DNA from: Pseudomonadota bacterium
GTDB lineage: Bacteria; Pseudomonadota; Alphaproteobacteria; Sphingomonadales; Sphingomonadaceae
Direction: 5' to 3'
NCBI GenBank assembly: GCA_029781465.1
Contig: JAKOWQ010000321.1
Location: 1-10,848 of the forward strand
Length of the DNA stretch: 10,848 bases
The notes beneath the pieces were generated by a model. The model was not told the origin of the DNA. It ran no database searches and saw only the letters and a program-made list of their open reading frames with translations. This document shows, piece after piece, positions 1-6,546 of the stretch (position 1 is the first letter of the stretch; each line of letters begins with the position of its first letter). The translations under genes were made by a program, and so were the position numbers.

Positions 1-64
1 TGCCCCCACGATCATGATCGCGGAAAAGGCTGCCGACATGCTCAAGGCCGCAGCGAGGGGCTAA
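1..64 (+). CDS. C-terminal end of an unidentified convergent gene (partial)
   Basis: Reading frame 2 of the plus strand is open from the window edge to a TAA at 62-64. It encodes the 20 residues APTIMIAEKAADMLKAAARG, ending in an amphipathic Ala/Lys-rich stretch typical of a C-terminal helix. No start is inside the window and the protein family cannot be recognised from this tail. The frame fits a real gene because it stops exactly where creD stops on the other strand: the plus-strand TAA (62-64) and the creD TAG (complement of 61-63) share two bases. With only 20 codons visible, a chance open frame is possible. Confidence 0.5.
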   Translation, partial: APTIMIAEKAADMLKAAARG

Positions 65-1515
65 CCCTCGCGGCGGCCCACGGCGCTCCACTCGACGTTG
101 CGGGTGGCGTACATCACACCGGCGAGCGCCGCGAACAGCAGCACAGAGCCGATCAGCAGCGACCAGGCCTCAAGGTTGAGCAGCACGAACAGCAGCGCAT
201 AGAGCCCCACCAGCAGCGCGCCCATGAACCGGGCCCGCAGCCAGCTGCCCAACACCGCGGCGCTATAGGCGGTCAGCAGAGCGATGATCGCCGCGCTGGC
301 CGCAAGATAGGCCGGGGTGAACCCGATCACCTCGGCAAAGGCCAGAAGCAGCGCGAAAAACAGCACCAGCCCGGCCCCGGCCAGCAGGTATTCCGCCGCC
401 GCCACCCGCGCCCCGCCGACCACGTCGAACAGGAAATAGGCAAGGAAAGTGAAGCCGATGAACAGGAACCCGTATTTCACCGAGCGATCGACCTTTGAGT
501 AGAGATTGACCGGCTCGACCAGCCCCACCGTCAGCGCGCGGGCCGGACCGCCGATCACTTCGTCGGCCCCGCCCGCAGCGATATTGCCGGCCGAGGCGGC
601 CTCTGCAGCATCGCGCGCGGCATAGGCCGCACTGCTTGCATAGTTGCCTGCGCCGTCGTCGATATTCGGAAATCCGGGGTCTTCCATGGCTACAGGCGGC
701 TGGCCGAGCGCGAGCTTGTCGACCGTGTAGGCGGCCTTGAACCCGCTGGCCGCGATGTCACGCTTGTCGGGCAGGAAATCGCCGCCAAAGCTGGGGCTCG
801 TCCAGGGCGATTGCACCGCCCACTGGGTGCGCCCCCCGCGCGGAACCAGGCTGAGCGAGCGGCTGCCTCGCAGGCCAAAGGCGTAGTCCACGCTCAGAGT
901 CCCTTCGCCGTTCCAGGGCAGGAAAGCGAAGAACCCTTCGCCTCCGCTGGCCGCCGGACCCTTGCCGGGCTGAACGGTCAATTGCTTGCCATCCGCCTTG
1001 AGCGTTCCTCCTCCGGTCAGCCCGCGCGCGTCCGATGCACCCATGCGTAGTTCGGCGCGGTCCCACATCAAGCGTTCGCGGGTTACCCCAAAGCGTGCAA
1101 GATCGTCAGGCAGGGCAAAACTGGCGATGCCGGAAACATTGGCCTCATAGAGTACCGAGCGGTAGATCGACTTGGTACGCTCCTGCGGGGCTATTTCTGT
1201 TTTCACCGCGTTGGTTACCGGCGAGATATAGAGCAGTTTTTCAACCTCGATCACCCGGCTGGTAACCTTGCCGTTGACTTCCTCGTTCTGCGTCTGGGTG
1301 GTGCGGAAGGGGACCACCACCACCGGCCCGGCCACCACCTGCGGCCCGCCCCACCCGGCATTGATCGCGGCCTGCGCGGTGCGCGACTGGTCCTGCCGGT
1401 CATAGACCAGGGCATAGATCAGCATCAGCGGCACGGTCAGCACCATGCCTACCAGCGCCACGAACAGCAGCTTGATCCCCGGCGAACGTTCCTTGCGCGG
1501 CGCTTGCTGTTCCAT
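61..1515 (-). CDS. creD: CreD family inner-membrane protein
   Basis: This 484-residue protein belongs to the CreD family (cell envelope integrity, inner membrane). An N-terminal transmembrane helix lies at about 14-36. It is followed by the family's WGGPQVVAGPVVVVPF segment (about 55-70), a large periplasmic domain, and the conserved NLYSKVDRSVKYGFLFIGFT entry (338-357) to a C-terminal bundle of about six helices ending near TRNVEW (471-476). The ATG at 1515-1513 has AAGGA just upstream. In Enterobacteriaceae CreD is controlled by CreBC, and in Aeromonas and Stenotrophomonas the orthologous systems respond to beta-lactams; its biochemical activity is not settled. Here it lies 117 bp downstream of an M56 protease gene on the same strand. 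An Ala/Gly/Asp-rich insertion at about 283-325 and VAAAEY where I recall many homologues having HPIQY are unusual. Family assignment is firm; the link to the upstream regulators is inferred. Confidence 0.93.
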   Translation of the reverse strand: MEQQAPRKERSPGIKLLFVALVGMVLTVPLMLIYALVYDRQDQSRTAQAAINAGWGGPQVVAGPVVVVPFRTTQTQNEEVNGKVTSRVIEVEKLLYISPVTNAVKTEIAPQERTKSIYRSVLYEANVSGIASFALPDDLARFGVTRERLMWDRAELRMGASDARGLTGGGTLKADGKQLTVQPGKGPAASGGEGFFAFLPWNGEGTLSVDYAFGLRGSRSLSLVPRGGRTQWAVQSPWTSPSFGGDFLPDKRDIAASGFKAAYTVDKLALGQPPVAMEDPGFPNIDDGAGNYASSAAYAARDAAEAASAGNIAAGGADEVIGGPARALTVGLVEPVNLYSKVDRSVKYGFLFIGFTFLAYFLFDVVGGARVAAAEYLLAGAGLVLFFALLLAFAEVIGFTPAYLAASAAIIALLTAYSAAVLGSWLRARFMGALLVGLYALLFVLLNLEAWSLLIGSVLLFAALAGVMYATRNVEWSAVGRREG

Positions 1516-1577
1516 CGTTCCTTACCCACGACTCGCGGTTGGGCTGGCAAGCTAGTGCCTTGGTGCCGCTATGCAAA

Positions 1578-1600
1578 CGGCGAGGATATGGTCCTCGCCG
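1578..1600 (-). terminator. Hairpin between the M56 gene and creD, possible weak terminator
   Basis: A perfect 9-bp inverted repeat (CGGCGAGGA / TCCTCGCCG) with a 5-nt loop lies 32 bp after the M56 stop codon and 62 bp before the creD start. Read on the minus strand it is followed by TTT and then mixed sequence (TTTGCATAGC), so the U-tract is poor. It could end or attenuate the repressor/protease transcript, or act only as an RNA-stabilising 3' hairpin. The stem is seen directly; the terminator function is inferred. Confidence 0.45.
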
Positions 1601-1632
1601 CCGCACCGCTCCAGAACATGGGGAAAAGTGGC

Positions 1633-3213
1633 TCAGCCCTGGTTCGATAGCTTGGCGATCTCGGCATCGAGCTGCTCGAGGATCGAGCGCTTGATCTCGG
1701 CGTCCATCTTGCCGTCCGCAGCGATCCGCTCACGCGCGCTGCGCAGGCCTTTGAGCGCATCGCCCTTGGCGTGCCTGACGTCCGTGCAAACCTTCGTCCG
1801 CACAACCTGGCGCTTGCCATCCTTGTCGGTTTCGGCCTTGGCCTCGTTCCATTCGCCAGTGCAAGCATGCACGGCCTCAGCCGTAGCGATTGCTGCGTCG
1901 TCGCTGGAAATGGTCATGGTATGAATGATCGGCTGTCCCCCCTCGGCCCCCGGCGCGAAGACAAAGGCTTCGGCGGTGATCGGCATGCCTTTCGCCATAT
2001 CCGCGACCTTGGCCTCGGCCTCTTCCTGGCTCATCGGCTTGCTGGTCTTGAAAACATAGGTCCGCCCGTCGCGCACCACCGTGCGCGTGTTGAGCGCGGA
2101 ATCGTCGATCTCGCTGCTTCCGTCGCGGTCGATGATCACCACCTTGCGCGGGCCTTCGGGTGACGAGGCCGCATCGCCGTGCTTCTTGCCGTCCTGCTGG
2201 ATGATGATGACATGCTTTTCGACGTGAGCTGCGGGTGTATCGGGCGCTTCGGGTGCGACCGGCGGCTCGGGCGCTTGCGGAGCCTCGGGGGCTTCGGGAG
2301 CCTCGCTCGCAGCATAGGTGATCGAGGCGGTCAGCGGCAGCGCCAGAGCGGCGGCGCCGATCAGCAGGCGGCCGACAGCCGTGCGGCGCGGACTGGGTTG
2401 GGACATGGTCAGGCTCCTCAGACGATGGATAATGCTTTTTTCGCCCAGCACCGGGCAGGCCATCGGCGCTGCCAATGCCAGGCGCGGTCCCTGGGCGAAC
2501 GAGGCGATCAGGCGGCCATAGGCGGCACGCTCGGCGCTGCTGCGTCCGGCCAGCACCCGCGCGTCGCAGGCGGCCTCCTGATCGCGGCGCAGCGCGCGCC
2601 ACCCGGCCCAGGCCAGCGGATTGAACCAGTGCAACGCCAGCAGCGGCTGCATCGCGATGTTGACTGCCAGATCGCGCCCGGCGTGGTGCTCAAGCTCGTG
2701 GGCAATGGCAAGATCGCGCGCGGACCGGTCGGGCTGCGCCATGAACCCCGGCGGCAGCGCGACAACCTTGTCGAACAGGCCGAATGCAACGGGCGCGCTG
2801 GCATGCGGGGTTTCGGCCAGCCGCACCTTGCCCACCTCGCCCACGGCGCGGGCATCGGCCAGCAGAGTCCGGCGCATCGCTCGGTAGGAACACACCCGCC
2901 ACAGCGCGAAAACCAGTGCACCGGCCAGCCAAGCCGCCTGAAGGATCGGGGCAAGATCGCTCCAGGCGGCAGCTGGCGACGGGGCCACGGCATCTGCGCC
3001 GCCGACCGCCACAAGCTGGTAGTTTGCCGTTTCGACGCTTGCCGGAACCTCAACCGGCATGAGCAGCGGCGGCAGCACCAGCCGCAGCAGCGGTAGCGCC
3101 CACAGCGCATAGGCCATGCCCGGCCCGAACCAACGCGCGACCGGGCGGCGCAGCACCAGAACCGCGGCAATCAGCGCGGCGGTGGCGATGAAGGTGTCGG
3201 TCAGCCAGCTCAC
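1633..3213 (-). CDS. BlaR1/MecR1-like M56 membrane metalloprotease with an unusual sensor domain
   Basis: This 526-residue protein has hydrophobic helices at about 5-20, 33-53 and 88-107. The M56 zinc-protease core carries HELEH at 172-176, then HWFNPLAW (195-202) and RDQEAACD (210-217), which supplies the third-ligand Glu region. A further membrane segment lies at about 279-301, followed by a Glu-Ala-Pro linker (303-328) and a C-terminal domain of about 200 residues presumed extracytoplasmic. In BlaR1/MecR1, ligand binding outside activates the protease inside and leads to loss of the BlaI/MecI repressor. Here the C-terminal domain has no recognisable class-D/PBP motif (SxxK, SxN, KTG), so the signal is unknown. 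The start is GTG at 3213-3211, overlapping the repressor stop in GTGA, with AAGGA 9 nt upstream. Peptidase family is firm; partnership with the adjacent repressor is strongly implied by the overlap. Confidence 0.9.
   Translation of the reverse strand: MSWLTDTFIATAALIAAVLVLRRPVARWFGPGMAYALWALPLLRLVLPPLLMPVEVPASVETANYQLVAVGGADAVAPSPAAAWSDLAPILQAAWLAGALVFALWRVCSYRAMRRTLLADARAVGEVGKVRLAETPHASAPVAFGLFDKVVALPPGFMAQPDRSARDLAIAHELEHHAGRDLAVNIAMQPLLALHWFNPLAWAGWRALRRDQEAACDARVLAGRSSAERAAYGRLIASFAQGPRLALAAPMACPVLGEKSIIHRLRSLTMSQPSPRRTAVGRLLIGAAALALPLTASITYAASEAPEAPEAPQAPEPPVAPEAPDTPAAHVEKHVIIIQQDGKKHGDAASSPEGPRKVVIIDRDGSSEIDDSALNTRTVVRDGRTYVFKTSKPMSQEEAEAKVADMAKGMPITAEAFVFAPGAEGGQPIIHTMTISSDDAAIATAEAVHACTGEWNEAKAETDKDGKRQVVRTKVCTDVRHAKGDALKGLRSARERIAADGKMDAEIKRSILEQLDAEIAKLSNQG
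2239..2307 (-). repeat. Glu-Ala-Pro linker repeat within the M56 protein
   Basis: Residues 303-325 of the M56 protein are an imperfect short-period repeat of EAP, QAP, EPP and VAP units, visible on the plus strand as repeated gcttcggg/gcctcggg blocks. It separates the last membrane segment from the C-terminal domain and probably forms an extended, stiff spacer. Such DNA is prone to slippage, so its length may vary between strains. Confidence 0.75.
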
Positions 3214-3596
3214 TTGCGCAGTTCCTTCAGAAGCGCCTCAATCCGGTCGAGATCGGCGGGCGACAGCGCTTCGGATTCGGCCAGGTGGGCAAACAGCCCC
3301 GCCGCCGAACCGCCGAACAACCGATCGACCATCCGCCGCGATTCGCCGCCCAGCCAGGCTTCGCGCGCGATTCCGGGCGAATAGAGAAAGCGCTTGCCCT
3401 GCGGCTGGGTGTGCACCGCCTGCTTGGCGGCCAGCCGCGATAGCAGGGTCTTGACCGTGGCCAGGCTCCACCCCCGCGCCGGCGCAACCTCATCGGCAAC
3501 CTCGTTGGCGCTAAGCGGGCTGCGCAACCACAAGGCCTCCATCACCGCCAGCTCTGCCTCTGTGATCCGTTCGGCGCTTTCGGGAGTTTCGGCCAT
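3210..3596 (-). CDS. BlaI/MecI/CopY family transcriptional repressor
   Basis: This 128-residue protein is a winged-helix repressor of the BlaI/MecI/CopY family. ITEAELAVMEALW (11-23) is the typical first helix, and WSLATVKTLLSRLAAKQAV (43-61) contains the recognition helix. QPQGKRFLYSP (64-74) forms the wing. The C-terminal part includes LFGGSAAGLFAHLAE (93-107), the region where BlaI/MecI dimerise and are cleaved upon induction. It binds DNA as a dimer, and its probable target is the pair of dyads just upstream. I prefer the ATG at 3596, which has GGGA about 4 nt upstream; an in-frame TTG at 3605 would add three residues. The stop overlaps the GTG start of the M56 protease gene by 4 nt, pointing to translational coupling. 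The specific effector (beta-lactam, metal or other) cannot be read from the sequence. Confidence 0.93.
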   Translation of the reverse strand: MAETPESAERITEAELAVMEALWLRSPLSANEVADEVAPARGWSLATVKTLLSRLAAKQAVHTQPQGKRFLYSPGIAREAWLGGESRRMVDRLFGGSAAGLFAHLAESEALSPADLDRIEALLKELRK

Positions 3597-3614
3597 CGAT
3601 CCCAACCTGTTTTC

Positions 3615-3646
3615 GTTTACACACGTAATCGACTACGGCTGTAAAC
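3615..3646. promoter_or_regulatory. Predicted BlaI-type operator: two tandem TAC-N4-GTA dyads
   Basis: Two dyads of the BlaI/MecI form TAC-N4-GTA lie at 3618-3627 (TACACACGTA) and 3634-3643 (TACGGCTGTA), with centres exactly 16 bp apart. Together they build a 32-bp imperfect palindrome from 3615 to 3646 with outer arms GTTTACA and TGTAAAC; 13 of 16 position pairs are complementary. The site starts 18 bp upstream of the repressor ATG. The known BlaI/MecI box is TACAnnTGTA, and staphylococcal bla and mec control regions also use paired dyads. The symmetry is seen directly; binding by the adjacent repressor is inferred from family and position. Confidence 0.8.
3616..3645 (-). promoter_or_regulatory. 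Candidate promoter of the blaI-like/M56 operon
   Basis: On the minus strand TTTACA (3645-3640; 5 of 6 matches to TTGACA) and TGTAAA (3621-3616; 4 of 6 matches to TATAAT) are separated by 18 bp. Both hexamers lie in the arms of the predicted operator, so repressor binding would block RNA polymerase directly. Transcription would begin near 3609, leaving a very short leader before the ATG at 3596. Because the element is palindromic, the same pair of hexamers also reads on the plus strand into the 3' end of the upstream MBL gene. Confidence 0.55.
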
Positions 3647-3674
3647 CTGAAGCGCAGATGAACGAGATCCGCGA

Positions 3675-4655
3675 TCAGGCCTTCCGGCAATAGGCCATGC
3701 GCTTGTCGGCAGGCGCGCGCAGGATCTGCTGGACGTAATAATCCGAAAGCAACCTGACCGAGGGAGCCTCCGCATCGGTATAGAACCCCTCGGCCGCCTT
3801 CATCCAGCCGTCGGTGCAATCCTTCACCGCGGCCTGGGAATGCGCGCAATCGAGCCAGGCCCCGAACGCGGTGCGCCAGCGGCCGAACTGGGTCCGGTCC
3901 ATCGGCGCACCGTGCCCCGGGATCAGCACTTTCCATTTCGCCGCCGAAATCGCTGCCAGCGCTGCCTTCCAGCCCTCCTCGCAGCCGGTATCGAAGAACG
4001 GCACCGGGGCGACCACCAGATCGCCCACCACCGCCAGTTGCTCGTCCGGCACGGTCAGCCACAGATCGGCCTCGGTCGCGGCGGCATTGGCGACATGAAG
4101 ATCGAAGCGGCGAGCGCCGATCTTGAGCGGACCATCGCGGGTCACCGGCTGGGCCGGAACCAGTGCCGCCCGGTCGTCCATCGCTGCGTTGGCGCGTTCG
4201 ATCCGGGCACGCTCGGCCTTGGGCAATTTGGGATCGGCCAGCGCCGCATCGGATTGCTCGCGGCTGCGCTTGAGGAACCCGTCGAGGGCGCCGCTGACCG
4301 CCCCAGTCGCCACCAGCCGCGCCTTGGGCCACTGCGTCAGCAGGTCGCGGTTGCCGGTGGTGTGATCGAGGTGCCAATGGGTGTTGACCAGCGCGATCAC
4401 CGGTTTGCGCACCCAGTTGGCCTGCTTGACGATCAGCGCGGTATGATCGGCGCTGCGCCCGGTGTCGATCACGACCAGCCCCTGCGCCGTATCGAGGATC
4501 ACCGTGTTCCCATCGGGCCCGCGCTCAAGATCGATATGGCCCGGCTGGAGCACATAGGGCGCGGGCCTCGCCGCCAGCGACGAGCAAGCACACAATGCCG
4601 CAAGAGCGGCGGCGGACACCCCGCTCTTGCTCCAGATCGAACGATCGCGGCTCAC
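3675..4655 (-). CDS. Exported metallo-beta-lactamase-fold protein (second of tandem pair)
   Basis: This 326-residue MBL-fold protein has an N-terminal export signal (hydrophobic about 12-29). LCAC at 21-24 could be a degenerate lipobox, so it may be a lipoprotein. NTHWHLDHTTGN (91-102) is the HxHxDH motif (H93, H95, D97, H98). The GD with the bridging Asp is at 211-212 and PGHGAP (247-252) holds the last His. Aligned on the bridging Asp, the usual HTxGD His is Ala193 (AATEAD). Cysteines at 225, 270, 280 and 323 fit an oxidising compartment. It starts with GTG at 4655-4653, overlapping the stop of the upstream paralogue in GTGA, with AAGGAAGAAGG upstream. Shared ADPxLP...RARxxR segments show common descent with that neighbour. 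The substrate is unknown; the MBL fold alone does not imply beta-lactam hydrolysis. Confidence 0.88.
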   Translation of the reverse strand: MSRDRSIWSKSGVSAAALAALCACSSLAARPAPYVLQPGHIDLERGPDGNTVILDTAQGLVVIDTGRSADHTALIVKQANWVRKPVIALVNTHWHLDHTTGNRDLLTQWPKARLVATGAVSGALDGFLKRSREQSDAALADPKLPKAERARIERANAAMDDRAALVPAQPVTRDGPLKIGARRFDLHVANAAATEADLWLTVPDEQLAVVGDLVVAPVPFFDTGCEEGWKAALAAISAAKWKVLIPGHGAPMDRTQFGRWRTAFGAWLDCAHSQAAVKDCTDGWMKAAEGFYTDAEAPSVRLLSDYYVQQILRAPADKRMAYCRKA

Positions 4656-5806
4656 TTGCCCTTCTTCCTTTCCTTTTCGCGCGGATCGGCCTGAACCTCG
4701 CCCTCGCCCTGGACGATCGGGGTGCCTAATGCCTCCTTCATCGCGTTTTCAACCATCGATTCGATCCATAGCCCGGCGAACCCGGCCTTTAAGCGCGGAC
4801 TGGTTGCAAACACCGTCTCGAAGCGGGTGAAATCAACATTCTTGCGAATCTCGGCCAGCGGCATCCCCTTGCGGGCAAGCGGGCCAACCTGCGCGCGGAT
4901 ATCCTCGATCGATCCGATCAGCTGACCGATATAGCGCGTGTCGTTCTGCGGGGCGCCGTGTCCGGGCACCAGGGTAACGAACCCCAGCTTCTCGATCCGG
5001 CCCAGAGTCTTCACCCAGTCTTTCGGGTAGCTGTAGAACCCGAATGGGATCGGCGAGACCACGATATCGCCGGAAAACACCACCTTCTGCCGTGGCAGCC
5101 AGATCACTGCGTCGCCCGCCGTATTGGCCCGTCCGAGGAAACGGATCGAAACCGGATGCTCGCGATCCGGAATGTCGAGCTGCCTGGCAAAGGTTTCGGT
5201 GGGCGGGACAATGTAGGTTCCCGGCCAGGATTCGGCCAATTCGCCCCATTGCTGGCGCGAACGGATCAGGCGCGCGCGGCGATCCTCGGGCAGGTCAGGA
5301 TCGGCCAGGATCTTGTCGATCTGCTCCTGCGCAACTCCGGCCTCCTTGCGGGCGGCCTCGTCAACCTCGCGGCTTGGGGTAAGCCCCGCCAGCGAGCCGA
5401 CCTCAGGCCCGAGCATCCCGGCTTTGGTCTGCGCGGTGGCGATGATCCTGACCTTGGGAAAGGCATCGCGGATCGCCGAGATCCCCTGCGGGTGATCGTT
5501 GTGCCAGTGAGTAATCACCACCGCCTTGATCGGCTTATCCGCCGCCAGCGAGCGGACGTAGCCCACAATTGCGCGCCCGTGCCCGGCAGACATGCCGCTA
5601 TCGACGATCACGAAGCCATCGGCCTGTTCGATCACCCCGACATTGCTGATCGCCGCTGCATAGTAGTCGGGCGGTATTTCAAGCATGTGCACCCCCGGTG
5701 CGATCTCGCGCGGGACCCAGGGCGAGGTATCGGGGCTAGCCGCACTGGCAGCCGGCGCCACCGTCGATGCAAACGACAGAATGGCCAGAAACCGCATCAT
5801 CCGCAT
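4652..5806 (-). CDS. Exported metallo-beta-lactamase-fold protein (first of tandem pair)
   Basis: This 384-residue MBL-fold protein begins with a cleavable-type signal peptide (MRMMRFLAILSFAST, probable cleavage near the AAS-AAS at about 19-24). VVITHWHNDHPQG (96-108) gives HxHxDH (H100, H102, D104, H105). FSGDIVV carries the bridging Asp247 and PGHGAP the last His283. Where most relatives have a zinc-binding His in HTxGD, this one has Asn228 (RANTAGD). The tail is strongly charged (REKERKKGK). The frame is open much further upstream, to 6124, but that extension overlaps the CPBP gene and is low in family character. The ATG at 5806 follows AGGAGGG at good spacing and gives a proper signal peptide, so I choose it. 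It overlaps its downstream paralogue by 4 nt. The family includes varied hydrolases; the substrate is unknown. Confidence 0.88.
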   Translation of the reverse strand: MRMMRFLAILSFASTVAPAASAASPDTSPWVPREIAPGVHMLEIPPDYYAAAISNVGVIEQADGFVIVDSGMSAGHGRAIVGYVRSLAADKPIKAVVITHWHNDHPQGISAIRDAFPKVRIIATAQTKAGMLGPEVGSLAGLTPSREVDEAARKEAGVAQEQIDKILADPDLPEDRRARLIRSRQQWGELAESWPGTYIVPPTETFARQLDIPDREHPVSIRFLGRANTAGDAVIWLPRQKVVFSGDIVVSPIPFGFYSYPKDWVKTLGRIEKLGFVTLVPGHGAPQNDTRYIGQLIGSIEDIRAQVGPLARKGMPLAEIRKNVDFTRFETVFATSPRLKAGFAGLWIESMVENAMKEALGTPIVQGEGEVQADPREKERKKGK

Positions 5807-5815
5807 GGTTACGTT

Positions 5816-5822
5816 CCCTCCT
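5816..5822 (-). promoter_or_regulatory. Ribosome binding site that sets the MBL start
   Basis: AGGAGGG on the minus strand ends 9 nt before the ATG at 5806-5804. It overlaps the TAG stop of the upstream CPBP gene (5823-5821), so termination of one gene occurs on the ribosome binding site of the next. It decides the MBL start against the longer open frame reaching 6124. Confidence 0.8.
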
Positions 5823-6546
5823 AGGAAAGCGGCATGCCCAGATAGAGCAGGGTAAAGCCCAGCGTATCGGTCAGCCCGTGGGCGATCATCGCCGGCCACA
5901 GGTTGCGGCCCCAGGCCATGGTAGCGATCCCGGTCAGCACCGCGCCGATACCGATCGGCACCATCCCGACCGGGCCCTGATACCAGTGCGCCAGCGCGAA
6001 CAGCGCCGCCTGCCCCACTATCGCCACGGCCCAGGCCGCCCTGCCCCCGCCCAGCAGCTGCGAGAGCCGGGTCATCAGATAGCCGCGATAGAGGAACTCC
6101 TCGCCAAAGGCGGCGAACAGCCACACGCAGGGCAGGATCATCAGGTAGAGATCGAGATTGCCTTCGATCGCGGCAAAGGTCTTGGCATCGAGATGCGGAT
6201 CGGCCCCGGTCCAGGCGACGATCAGCGGGGTGGTAACCGATCGCACCAGGCTGTCGAGCACGATCTGCGCCAACGCCAGGGCAATGCCAAAGCCGATCAG
6301 CGCCAGCCAGCGGCGCGGCACGTCCAGCCCGAACTGCGCCATGCCTTCACGGCGCCAACGCAGCCAGCCGATCAGCACCAGCACCGTGGCAAAGGCCAGA
6401 TAGGTGCGGTGCAGCAACGGCATGTCGGGCAAGGTCAGTCCGGCTGCGGCGGCTCCGGCGATCGCCAGCTTGGGCGCGAAGCGGTTGAACAGCATCGCCG
6501 CCGCCGTTTCGACCAGAATTCCTGCCCGGCTTATTGCTCTGCCCAT
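5821..6546 (-). CDS. CPBP family intramembrane metalloprotease
   Basis: This 241-residue, very hydrophobic protein belongs to the CPBP (CAAX protease and bacteriocin-processing, Abi) family. The signature is complete: FGEEFLYRGYL (148-157, Glu149-Glu150 and Arg154), FALAHWYQG (183-191, His187), and PAMIAHGLTDTLGF (218-231, His223 and Asp227). Helices at about 27-40, 48-61, 80-97, 133-148, 172-186, 193-211 and 229-239 are apparent. The family ranges from CAAX prenyl proteases to bacterial proteins of mostly unknown substrate. The preferred start is the ATG at 6546, preceded by GGAGGG at 7 nt; an upstream in-frame ATG at 6570 lacks such a site. The gene ends 14 nt before the first MBL gene, which suggests a three-gene operon CPBP-MBL-MBL. 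What links a membrane protease to two exported MBL proteins is not evident. Confidence 0.88.
   Translation of the reverse strand: MGRAISRAGILVETAAAMLFNRFAPKLAIAGAAAAGLTLPDMPLLHRTYLAFATVLVLIGWLRWRREGMAQFGLDVPRRWLALIGFGIALALAQIVLDSLVRSVTTPLIVAWTGADPHLDAKTFAAIEGNLDLYLMILPCVWLFAAFGEEFLYRGYLMTRLSQLLGGGRAAWAVAIVGQAALFALAHWYQGPVGMVPIGIGAVLTGIATMAWGRNLWPAMIAHGLTDTLGFTLLYLGMPLS

Noticed and set aside
3840..4694. A 284-codon plus-strand open frame opposite the second MBL gene
   Set aside because: It has a Gln/Arg/His-rich shadow composition without motifs, and the opposite strand carries a clear MBL fold.
3675..5806. Calling the two MBL proteins beta-lactamases because a BlaI-like operon is adjacent
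   Set aside because: The MBL fold serves many hydrolases, neither protein shows a full class B ligand set, and they lie upstream of the operator rather than behind the BlaI-controlled promoter.
5807..6124. N-terminal extension of the first MBL protein by 106 residues
   Set aside because: It overlaps the CPBP gene in another frame, has Arg/Gly-rich shadow composition and would bury the signal peptide; a strong AGGAGGG site supports the ATG at 5806.
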